From contig JACQZW010000006.1 of the NCBI GenBank assembly GCA_016213675.1, forward strand, positions 62,001 to 126,000: a stretch of DNA of 64,000 bases, given 5' to 3'. Below the pieces are notes generated by a model. It did no database searches and was not told where the DNA came from. It worked only from the letters and a program-made list of their open reading frames with translations. Both the position numbers and the translations under genes were made by a program. Shown in pieces: positions 1-7,334 of this stretch (its first letter is position 1; each line of letters begins with the position of its first letter). Origin of the DNA: Acidobacteriota bacterium. Its GTDB lineage: Bacteria > Acidobacteriota > Thermoanaerobaculia > Thermoanaerobaculales > Thermoanaerobaculaceae.

Positions 1-4
1 GTGA

Positions 5-715
5 TCGAGCGGCACGACCTACAGCGACCTCGGCCCGCTCAACCCCGGCCAGCGCTACTACTACCAGGTCCGCGCCGTCGACACCTCCAACGGCGTCGAG
101 GACGCCAACACCGCGGAGGCCAACGCCGTCCCGGGCGGGCCTGCGGTCTTCACCGAGGAGTTCGAGACCGGCGCGGCCGGCTGGTCCACCGTCAACGTCG
201 CCGGGACCGCCAACCCCTGGGCGCTGGTGACGACCGACTCCCACTCGCCGACCCACTCCGAGTTCTGCGCCGACATCGGCTCGATCTCGTCCAACGCCCT
301 GGTCTCGCCGGTCGTGTCGGTGGCGGCCGGTGCAGTCCTCTCGTTCTGGCACCGCTACGACATGGAGAACGGCTACGACGGCGGCCGTCTCGACGTCTCG
401 ACCGACGGCGGCACGAGCTGGAACCCCGTCCCCGCGGCTGCGTTCCTGTCCGGCGGGTACAACGGCACGATCAGCACCTCGTACGGCAACCCGATCGGCG
501 GCAGCCAGGCGTGGACCAACGTCGGCGGGTCGCTCGGCAACTTCATCGAGGCCCGCGTCGACCTCTCGGCCTACGTCGGCTCGAACGTCGTCTTCCGCTG
601 GCTGGAGGGCACCGACAGCTCGGTGACCGACGTCGGCTGGTGGGTCGACTCGGTCTCGCTGAGCGGCTCGTGCATCCCGCTGCCCGTGGAGCTGCAGAGC
701 TTCCAGGTGCAGTAG
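5..715 (+). CDS. C-terminal fragment of a secreted multidomain protein
   Basis: The reading frame is open from base 5 to the TAG at 713-715 but has no plausible start; a TGA in the same frame lies at 2-4. Translation enters in the middle of what looks like a fibronectin type III domain (TTYSDLGPLNPGQRYYYQVR), followed by a beta-sandwich region of the MAM or immune-inhibitor-A type with an FEEFETG-like opening and a GWWVDSVSLSGS ending. The protein ends in LPVELQSFQVQ. It is probably an extracellular protein whose N-terminal part lies outside the window. The TGA at the edge means a frameshift, a pseudogene or an assembly error. The first in-frame start (GTG 227) would leave only part of the second domain. 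Confidence 0.6.
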   Translation, partial: SSGTTYSDLGPLNPGQRYYYQVRAVDTSNGVEDANTAEANAVPGGPAVFTEEFETGAAGWSTVNVAGTANPWALVTTDSHSPTHSEFCADIGSISSNALVSPVVSVAAGAVLSFWHRYDMENGYDGGRLDVSTDGGTSWNPVPAAAFLSGGYNGTISTSYGNPIGGSQAWTNVGGSLGNFIEARVDLSAYVGSNVVFRWLEGTDSSVTDVGWWVDSVSLSGSCIPLPVELQSFQVQ

Positions 716-745
716 CCGACAGCCAACGCGGGCTCGTGAACACCC

Positions 746-776
746 GGGGGAGCGGCGCCGCCGCTCCCCCGTTTTC
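746..776 (+). terminator. Rho-independent terminator after the secreted-protein fragment
   Basis: A 10-bp GC stem (GGGGGAGCGG, 746-755, with CCGCTCCCCC, 761-770) has a 5-base loop and is followed by GTTTTCTTTC. It lies 30 bases after the stop codon and is one of the few hairpins here with a real T tract. Confidence 0.8.
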
Positions 777-825
777 TTTCACGGCCCGCCCCCTGCATCC
801 CGACCGGGCTTTCAGCCTCGCGGCC

Positions 826-865
826 ACGGACTCGGGACTCGGGACCCGGGACCCAGGACCCGCGA
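826..865. repeat. GGGACCC-type intergenic repeat, copy 1
   Basis: This is a run of short tandem units (GGACTCGGGACTCGGGACCC, then GGGACCCAGGACCC) between the terminator and thiI. Related runs occur at 2731-2761, 14717-14746 and 44304-44338. Short G and C runs alternate, so both strands could fold. Confidence 0.6.
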
Positions 866-895
866 TTCCTGTGTTAGCCTCCTCGCGGAGGCGGA

Positions 896-2119
896 ATGGA
901 GCTTCTCTCTCACGTCATCGCGACCTACCACGAGGTCGCGCTCAAGGGCGGCAACCGCGGCTTCTTCGAGCGGACGCTGCTGAGGAACGTCCGCACCGCG
1001 CTCAAGGGGCTGCCGGTCGCCGAGGTGTCGCTGCCCGCACGGGTCGTCGTCAGGTTCTCCCAGCCGGTCGCCTGGAACGATGTCCGCCTGAGGCTGTCGA
1101 CCGTTTTCGGGCTCAACGGCCTGATCCCGGTGACGCTGGTCGGGACGATCTACGCGGATCTCGAGCGCTGGGTCGAGGAGCACGCCGACCAACTCGCCGG
1201 GACCAGCTTCGCGGTGCGCTGCAAGCGGTCGGACAAGCGCTTCCCGATGACCTCGATGGAGGTCGACCGGACGCTCGGCTCGCGGATCAACGTGCTGACC
1301 GGCATGCGCGTCGACCTCACATCCCCCGACGTCGAGCTCCACGTCCTGCTCCAGAACGACGGGATCTATGTCTACCGCCACCGCGTCCCCGGCCCCGGCG
1401 GCCTGCCGGTCGGCACCTCGGGCCGCGTCCTCGTGCTGCTCTCCGGCGGCATCGACTCGCCAGTCGCCGCCTACCTCGCGATGAAGCGCGGCACCAAGGC
1501 GCACTACGTCCACTTCCACTCGGCGCCGTACACCTCCGACGCGTCGGTGCGCAAGGTCGAGGAGATCGCGCGGATCCTCAACCGGCACCAGGGGCCGAGC
1601 CGCCTGTTCGTGGTCCCGTTCGGGGACTGCCAGCGCGAGATCGTCGCGCTCGCGCCCGAGAAGCTGCGCGTCGTGCTGTACCGCCGGGCGATGCTGCGGG
1701 TCGCCGAGCGGATCGCGCGGCGCACCCGCTGCCAGGCGATCGTCACCGGCGAGTCGCTCAACCAGGTGGCCTCGCAGACGCTCGAGAACATGGCGGCCAT
1801 CGACCGCGTCGCCCACCTGCCGGTGCTGCGGCCGGTGGTCGGCTTCGACAAGCAGGAGATCATCGCGCTCGCCGAGCGCATCGGCACCTACGAGCTGTCG
1901 ATCCTGCCCCACCAGGACTGCTGCTCCTTCCTCCAACCGCAGCACCCGGCGACGCGGACGACGCATCGGGCGTGCGAGGCCGCCGAGGCGGCGCTCGACG
2001 TCGACGGCTGGGCGCGCCGTCTCCAGCACGAGGCGGAGACCCGCGCGATCCTCCCGCTGCCGTGGGCGGACGCGCCGTCCGCGCCCGTTCCGGAGCCCGT
2101 TACATGCCCCGTGAGCTGA
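896..2119 (+). CDS. thiI: tRNA 4-thiouridine synthase ThiI (no rhodanese domain)
   Basis: ThiI adenylates uridine 8 of tRNA and replaces its oxygen with sulfur; it can also feed sulfur to thiazole synthesis. The 407-residue protein has an N-terminal ferredoxin-like region, a THUMP domain (about 60-165), and a PP-loop ATPase domain with SGGIDSP at 183-189. A conserved C-terminal block includes PHQDCCSF and QPQHPATR. The C-terminal rhodanese domain of the roughly 480-residue E. coli enzyme is absent, so sulfur must arrive another way. ATG 896 follows GGAGGCGG at 887-894. The 3' end overlaps the following ferredoxin gene by 16 bases. TAGCCT at 875-880 is a possible -10 box. Confidence 0.93.
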   Translation: MELLSHVIATYHEVALKGGNRGFFERTLLRNVRTALKGLPVAEVSLPARVVVRFSQPVAWNDVRLRLSTVFGLNGLIPVTLVGTIYADLERWVEEHADQLAGTSFAVRCKRSDKRFPMTSMEVDRTLGSRINVLTGMRVDLTSPDVELHVLLQNDGIYVYRHRVPGPGGLPVGTSGRVLVLLSGGIDSPVAAYLAMKRGTKAHYVHFHSAPYTSDASVRKVEEIARILNRHQGPSRLFVVPFGDCQREIVALAPEKLRVVLYRRAMLRVAERIARRTRCQAIVTGESLNQVASQTLENMAAIDRVAHLPVLRPVVGFDKQEIIALAERIGTYELSILPHQDCCSFLQPQHPATRTTHRACEAAEAALDVDGWARRLQHEAETRAILPLPWADAPSAPVPEPVTCPVS

Positions 2120-2727
2120 GCCGCAAGGAGCTGTTCTCCGGCCTGTTCGACTTCCTCCGCGAGGCGCGCCAGGAGGTCTCGAGGCCGGCGACGCTGCCCC
2201 CCGAGAGGTTGCTGCGGCCGCCGGGCGCGCTGTTCCCCGACCCGCAGTACCTGGCCGCCTGCACCGGTTGCGAGAAGTGCGTGCCGGCCTGCCAGCAGGA
2301 GGCCATCTTCATGGCCCATGCCGATCCGGCGAGCGAGAAGCGCGTCGCGGTGATCGTCCCCGAGCGCAAGCCGTGCTACCTGTGCACCGAGCTGCCGTGC
2401 ATCGCCGCCTGCCCGGATGGGGCGCTGCGATCCCTCGGCAACCCGCGCCAGGTCCGCATGGGCGTCGCCCAGGTCGACCCGCGCATCTGCCGGCCGTTCC
2501 GCGGCGAGGCGTGCGACCTCTGCCTGCGCTTCTGCCCGCTCCCCGACGAGGCGATCCGCTTCATCAACGGCCGGCCGATCGTGGTCCACGAGATCTGCAC
2601 CGGCTGCGGGATGTGCGAGGCCGCGTGCCCCGAGCGCCCCCGGGCGATCAAGGTCGTGCCGGAGCGCGAGCTCATCCCCGGCGTCCGCCTGCCGAAGGTC
2701 CTGCCCGGCGGGCTCCGCGTCGGCTGA
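2104..2727 (+). CDS. Four-cluster 4Fe-4S ferredoxin (NapF/NapG-like)
   Basis: This 207-residue soluble iron-sulfur protein has sixteen cysteines in four groups: 53/56/59/63, 91/94/99/103, 129/137/140/144 and 165/168/171/175. The first and last match the classical CxxCxxCxxxC pattern. The arrangement is like NapF, NapG or MauM-type ferredoxins, but there is no Tat signal and no nitrate reductase nearby. ATG 2104 lies inside the end of thiI, so the genes are probably translationally coupled. An electron-transfer or cluster-supply role for ThiI is inference. Its physiological partner is unknown. Confidence 0.85.
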   Translation: MPRELSRKELFSGLFDFLREARQEVSRPATLPPERLLRPPGALFPDPQYLAACTGCEKCVPACQQEAIFMAHADPASEKRVAVIVPERKPCYLCTELPCIAACPDGALRSLGNPRQVRMGVAQVDPRICRPFRGEACDLCLRFCPLPDEAIRFINGRPIVVHEICTGCGMCEAACPERPRAIKVVPERELIPGVRLPKVLPGGLRVG

Positions 2728-2730
2728 GAA

Positions 2731-2761
2731 CACCGGGGTCCGGGATCCGGGGCCCGTCCCG
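2731..2761. repeat. GGGTCCGGG-type intergenic repeat, copy 2
   Basis: CCGGGGTCCGGGATCCGGGG begins four bases after the ferredoxin stop, in the convergent gap before the CHAT gene. It is related to the runs at 826-865, 14717-14746 and 44304-44338. The rest of the gap, to 2952, holds nothing I recognise. Confidence 0.5.
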
Positions 2762-2952
2762 CATCAACCCTGAAGACAACTCCATGGTGAGAAGTGCTCG
2801 CCCGGCCGACGCGGTAGTGGCCCAGTGACGCTCCGCTCCATCGGGTCATCTTGGGTGCGTGATCCGTTCGCCAATCACGGGCCGGCCCTGCAGCGCAAAC
2901 GCAGGCGGCTCCGAGGCGGAGCGCAGGCACGCCGGCCGACGGCCTGATCCGC

Positions 2953-5766
2953 TCAGTGGGGCTCGCCGATCAGCGCGAAGGGTGCCCAGTGCGCCGGCGG
3001 CTCGGCGATCGCCGCCAGTTGCGCGTGGCGCAGCGCCTCGGCCTGCCGTCCGCCGTTGCGAACGAGCTCCCGATAGAAGCGCACCATCAGCGCTTCTGTC
3101 GCGTCGTCCTCCACCCGCGCCAGGCTCACCAACACGGCGCGAGCCCCGGCGGCGAGGAACGCCCGGCCGAGGCCGAGCACGCCGTCGGCGGTGATCCGCC
3201 CACGCCCCGTGTCGCACCCGGAGAGAACCACGAGCTCCGCGTCGAGGTGGAGATCGAGGATTTCGCGAGCCGTCCAGCGGCCGTCGCCGTCATCCGCCCG
3301 ACCACCGCCGCCGAGGACGAGCAGGCTGTCCAGGGGACTGTCGTCGCGGACGACTCCGTGGGTCGCGAAGTGGAGCAACGCCCGACGGGGCGCCAGCCAG
3401 CGCACCTCCTCCTCCGTGGCGCGCTCGCCCGTGAGTAGGGTCACCCGCCCCTCGCCGAGGACCGTGGCGACGGCAACGGCCTCGCGCCCGGCGGCGGGCA
3501 GCGGCGGAAGCGGCCCCAGCTCCGGCAGGCTCGGCATCGATGGGTTGCCGACGACCAGCGCGCCGTGTGGTCCGTTGCCCCCCCTCGGAGGGGCCGAGAG
3601 GGCGCCAAGGGCCGGGACCAGGACGAGGGTGTGGCGCTCGACGAGCGTCCGTCCGGCAGCGTCGCGCAGGCCGGCGAACGGCACCGCCCACAGCGGGCCA
3701 TGGGGAGCCAGGAGAACCAGAGCCGTGGGGTCGGCGGGAAGCGACGGCATGAGCGGCTCGATGATCAGCCGGTGCAGGCGCCGCCAGGGATCGCCGGCCG
3801 CCGGCGAGCCGGCCGGGGCGGGAAGCCCCGACTCCCGCCGCACTGCCTCGATGAGTGCCTCGAGGTCGCGACGCGGGGAGCGCACGGCCTTCCCGATGAC
3901 AACCCCGTCGGGGCTCACCACCCAGGCGAAGACCGCCTCCGAGCCGACGAAGTACTCGACCATGGTGGCCCGCCGCCGCCGGGCCTCCGCCTGGATCCAG
4001 CCGCGAGAGACCGGCGCCGCACCCCCTCGAACCGTGGACTCCGGCTCCCCGCCATGGGTCAGCGTCGTGCGGACCGCACCACGGGTTGCAGCGGACGGAC
4101 GACCTCCAGAAGTCGGCTCCTTTGTCGCCTCCCCGGCACGCCCCGTTGCGAGCAAGTCGATGAATGCACGGGCGCGGGCCCGTTCGGCGACCTCCAACGC
4201 CTCGCCCTCGCGCCCCCCCGCGAAGAGGAGCTCGATTGCGTCAGTGAAGACGGCCTGCTTGTCATCCAGGAAGCCGGCTCCCGACTCGCCTTGTGCGACG
4301 TCGGAGCGGATCGCCTCGATGACCGCCATGCTCTCCGCCAGAGCCTTGAGCGCCGCCTCGGGATGACCGAGCTGGCGCTCGGTTCCGGCGAGTTGGTGGA
4401 GCGCCGGCCAGAGCAGCCCGCGGTTGTCGACCAACCGTGCCCGCTCGACGGCACGCCGGGCGTGCTCGAGCGCCTCGCCGGAGCGCCCCATGGCGGCCAA
4501 CACGTGGCCGATCCTGCCCAGCATGAGACACACGTACGGCAGGTGCAGCTCCTCGCCGAGGGAGAAGGCACGCCGGTAGGTCGCGAGTGCCGCGGTCAGG
4601 TCACCCATCCCTTCCTGCGCGACTCCGAGAGCATCGAGGGTCGAGGCCAGGCCGCGAAGGTCACGGATCGCGTCGCGAATCGCCAGCGCCTGCGTGTACT
4701 CCAGTACGGCGCCGGCATGGTCACCGGCGCGACGGCGAGCCAGCCCGAGGTACTCCAAATCCCAGGCCATCGCCCGGCGATCGCCAAGGGCTTCATGGAG
4801 GCGCGCCGCCGTGGCCAACGAGGTCGCGGCCCGCTGGTACTCGCCGGTCTGGACGTGGGCGAGCCCGAGGTGGTAGAGGGCCCGCGCCCGCCCCGCATGA
4901 TCGTCCGCCGCCTCCGCAACGGCGAGCGCCCTCAGGTAGTTGTGCTCGGCGTCTGCGAAGCTACCCTGCACGAGGTACGCGGTGCCAAGGACGGTGAGGA
5001 TCCAGTTCTGTCCGGCGATGTCGCCGAGCGATTCCCGCAAGGCAAGGGAGCCCTTGAAGTCCTCGATGGCCCGCGCATGGGAGCGAAGCTCCAGGTGGAC
5101 ATCGCCGATGTCCTCAAGCGTCACCGCCGCCCCGGCGTGGTCGCCCGCGGCCTCCTGGATGGCCAGCGCCCGGGAGTGAAACCCGAGGGCTGGTTGATAG
5201 TCACCTTCCTTGAAGTGCACCCGGCCGATGAGGACCATCGTGCGGGCGCCGTCCAGCTTCAGGCCGAGTTCCTCCTGAAGCGCAAGAGCACGATCCAGGA
5301 CGGCGAGCGCTCGCGGGTACTCGGCCCTCCGCCACAGACCCAAGCCGGTGTCGGCGAGGATCTCGGCCTCGAGTCGGCGGTCGCCCGCGCGTTGGGCGAG
5401 CCGCAACGCCCGTGAGTGTTCCTGTGCTCCACGGTCAAACTCCCCCTGGCTGTCCGCGACGTTGCCGATCAGGTTGCGACACCGCGCTTCCGCCAGCGGG
5501 TTCGACTCGAGCTCGGGTTGCGAGAGCGCCTTCTCCAGCGCCGCCATCGCCGGGCCGAGCGCCCCCCGCGCCCACAAGTCCCGCCCTTCGCGAACCTGCC
5601 CCTCGATGGCTGACTGCGTCACGGGCGCAGCAACAGCCTGGGTCGACGCAGGCATCGGTCGAGCAGACGCCGCGCCGAGCAGACCGGTCGCGACGACCGC
5701 AGCGAGGCGTGCCGCCGAACTCCTCGGTTGGAGGGTCCCCTGTACCACCGTCACATCCGTCGTCAC
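2953..5766 (-). CDS. Exported TPR-CHAT domain peptidase
   Basis: This 937-residue protein has an N-terminal hydrophobic stretch (about 20-36, ending GAASA) that looks like a signal peptide. About ten tetratricopeptide repeats follow (about 50-460), then a CHAT (caspase-like) peptidase domain at roughly 630-937. The catalytic pair is present: His803 in HFATHG and Cys851 in LSGCDTG. CHAT proteins cleave specific protein partners. The GTG start (5766) overlaps the anti-sigma stop by four bases (GTGA), so this is the third gene of a sigma/anti-sigma/CHAT operon. An obvious candidate substrate is the extracytoplasmic part of the anti-sigma factor; that is inference. If the hydrophobic segment is not cleaved, the protein would be membrane-anchored. 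Confidence 0.85.
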   Translation of the reverse strand: MTTDVTVVQGTLQPRSSAARLAAVVATGLLGAASARPMPASTQAVAAPVTQSAIEGQVREGRDLWARGALGPAMAALEKALSQPELESNPLAEARCRNLIGNVADSQGEFDRGAQEHSRALRLAQRAGDRRLEAEILADTGLGLWRRAEYPRALAVLDRALALQEELGLKLDGARTMVLIGRVHFKEGDYQPALGFHSRALAIQEAAGDHAGAAVTLEDIGDVHLELRSHARAIEDFKGSLALRESLGDIAGQNWILTVLGTAYLVQGSFADAEHNYLRALAVAEAADDHAGRARALYHLGLAHVQTGEYQRAATSLATAARLHEALGDRRAMAWDLEYLGLARRRAGDHAGAVLEYTQALAIRDAIRDLRGLASTLDALGVAQEGMGDLTAALATYRRAFSLGEELHLPYVCLMLGRIGHVLAAMGRSGEALEHARRAVERARLVDNRGLLWPALHQLAGTERQLGHPEAALKALAESMAVIEAIRSDVAQGESGAGFLDDKQAVFTDAIELLFAGGREGEALEVAERARARAFIDLLATGRAGEATKEPTSGGRPSAATRGAVRTTLTHGGEPESTVRGGAAPVSRGWIQAEARRRRATMVEYFVGSEAVFAWVVSPDGVVIGKAVRSPRRDLEALIEAVRRESGLPAPAGSPAAGDPWRRLHRLIIEPLMPSLPADPTALVLLAPHGPLWAVPFAGLRDAAGRTLVERHTLVLVPALGALSAPPRGGNGPHGALVVGNPSMPSLPELGPLPPLPAAGREAVAVATVLGEGRVTLLTGERATEEEVRWLAPRRALLHFATHGVVRDDSPLDSLLVLGGGGRADDGDGRWTAREILDLHLDAELVVLSGCDTGRGRITADGVLGLGRAFLAAGARAVLVSLARVEDDATEALMVRFYRELVRNGGRQAEALRHAQLAAIAEPPAHWAPFALIGEPH

Positions 5767-6617
5767 GTCCCCGTCTCGGACATCCCGCGCGCCTGGGCAC
5801 GGAGCTCGGCGGCCCGGGACGCGAACGCACCACCCTGCCGCACAATGACGTCAAGCTGCGACAGCGCATCGCCGGGGCGGCCGGCCTTGAGCAGTGCGAG
5901 GGCGAGGTACCAGCGGTGCTCGGGCGGCGGGCTCGCCCCGCCGGCCTTCACGACCTGGTCGAGCTGCGCCGCGGATTCGCCCTCCCGCCCGGCGAGCAGC
6001 AGGCTGACACCGAGGAAGAAACGCGCCTCGTGCAGATCGGGATGGGCGTCGAGGAGCCCAGTCAGCCTCCTCGCCGCCTCCACGTAGTCCCCTGCCCCGT
6101 AGGGCTGCATCGCCATCCGCAGCTCGGCTGCCGCGTCCGGAGCGACCGCCGCGCCGTCGCCCCGCCATACGGTACCCGCCGGGCCGGGGTCGGCGAACGG
6201 CGCCGGCTCGACAGGCAGATCCCGCCACGGACTGGCGGTCGGACCACCGGCGACCCGCGTCTCGCGCCCACCCAGAAACCCGGCCCGGAAGCCCACGAGC
6301 AGCACGGTCCCGATCACGAGGACGACCCCGGCGGCGAGGGCAAGGGTGCGCCGGGCGGACCATTCCCGATACGCGGGAACCGGTCGCGTCGGGGCCTCGA
6401 TTTCCGGCATCTCGACGGCGAACTCCCGGGCCAGCATCCACGCCTGGGCGCAGGTGCCGCACGTCGTGCTGTGGTCGAGGAGCGCCGCCACCTGCTCGCG
6501 GTCGAGCCGGCCCGCGACTGCCTGCCAGATCACCTCCGGCGACGCGCAACTCGACCCGGTGGGGCCGTCTCCGAGAACCCCCCGCAACCGTTCGAGGTCG
6601 AGGTCGGGCGCGGTCAC
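5763..6617 (-). CDS. Membrane anti-sigma factor with zinc finger and TPR-like periplasmic domain
   Basis: About 284 residues. The N-terminal cytoplasmic part carries a zf-HC2/ZAS-type motif His49-x3-Cys53-x2-Cys56 (HSTTCGTC). One transmembrane helix lies at about 91-112, and a C-terminal domain with two or three TPR-like helical repeats is predicted outside the membrane. Zinc-binding anti-sigma domains of this type hold ECF sigma factors inactive. The GTG at 6617 overlaps the sigma stop as GTGA and is preferred; an upstream ATG at 6644 would add nine residues. It sits between its likely sigma partner and the CHAT peptidase, with four-base overlaps on both sides. Confidence 0.8.
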   Translation of the reverse strand: MTAPDLDLERLRGVLGDGPTGSSCASPEVIWQAVAGRLDREQVAALLDHSTTCGTCAQAWMLAREFAVEMPEIEAPTRPVPAYREWSARRTLALAAGVVLVIGTVLLVGFRAGFLGGRETRVAGGPTASPWRDLPVEPAPFADPGPAGTVWRGDGAAVAPDAAAELRMAMQPYGAGDYVEAARRLTGLLDAHPDLHEARFFLGVSLLLAGREGESAAQLDQVVKAGGASPPPEHRWYLALALLKAGRPGDALSQLDVIVRQGGAFASRAAELRAQARGMSETGT

Positions 6618-7171
6618 GGCGTCACCCCTTTGCTCGCCAAGCATCGACGGAGGTCGGCGAGGCCACGGTAGGTGAGGTTGTGGACCTGCTTGAGGTCCCA
6701 TCCCAGCGTCCGACTCGCTTCGGCGGCGGCGAACCCGTACAAGTGGAGCGCGACCGCCAGGCGACGCGGCCTAGCCAGGGCCTGCAGGCAGGCGCGGATC
6801 GCCTCCCCCGCCTCGATACCCTCCGCGATCCGCTCCGGATCCGGCACACGCCGAACGGGCATCGCGATCACGTCTCCTTCCTCCAACGAGACCTCCCGGC
6901 GGCGGGCCACGCGGCGCAGCTCGTCGACCGTGACCGTATACGCCACTTGCCACAGGTAAGACGACGTGCGGATGCCTGCGTGCTCACCCCGACCCAGCAC
7001 GTCGAGCACGCGGAGCAGCGCGGCCTGAACGATATCGTCGCGATGGGCCGTGAGGCGACGCGGGCACACCCGCGTCACGGCACGTTCGATCACGCCCTTG
7101 AGGCGTTCCCAGTCGGCGCTGGCGATCCCGGCCACGGCGGCGGCGCCTTCTTCCTCCGCGATCACGCTCAT
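6614..7171 (-). CDS. ECF-type RNA polymerase sigma factor
   Basis: 185 residues. Region 2 is recognisable (DDIVQAALLRVLDVLGRG followed by SSYLWQVAYTVTVDELRR), and the C-terminal region 4 helix-turn-helix reads LHLYGFAAAEASRTLGWDLK. It lacks regions 1.1 and 3, as in the extracytoplasmic-function class. ATG 7171 is preceded on the minus strand by CAGGAGGCA. It is the first gene of the operon with the anti-sigma factor and the CHAT peptidase, and diverges from the surface-protein gene at 7335. Such sigma factors often control their own operon; I could not identify a promoter motif. Confidence 0.87.
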   Translation of the reverse strand: MSVIAEEEGAAAVAGIASADWERLKGVIERAVTRVCPRRLTAHRDDIVQAALLRVLDVLGRGEHAGIRTSSYLWQVAYTVTVDELRRVARRREVSLEEGDVIAMPVRRVPDPERIAEGIEAGEAIRACLQALARPRRLAVALHLYGFAAAEASRTLGWDLKQVHNLTYRGLADLRRCLASKGVTP

Positions 7172-7334
7172 TGCCTCCTGCTTGGACAGCCCGAGTGCTT
7201 GCGGTCGATGATACCCCGAGGTTGCCGGCCTGCACGAAGCCGGCGCCCCGTCATGCGGCTCACCAGTTGCCCCGCCACCCGAAAGTGAGAAAGCCCAAGG
7301 GAACGGATCGTCTCTTCCGTTGACGGAGGTCACA

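Noticed and set aside
1-2103. Very long open frame in the first forward frame running into the ferredoxin gene
   Set aside because: Its translation before 2104 is Arg/Pro-rich low complexity, antagonistic to the clear thiI and secreted-protein frames; only the ferredoxin part is real.
2953-7171. Type III-E CRISPR (Craspase) locus
   Set aside because: A TPR-CHAT protein and an ECF sigma factor are present, but there is no gRAMP/Cas7-11 gene, no Cas1/Cas2 and no array; only the analogy of parts is kept.
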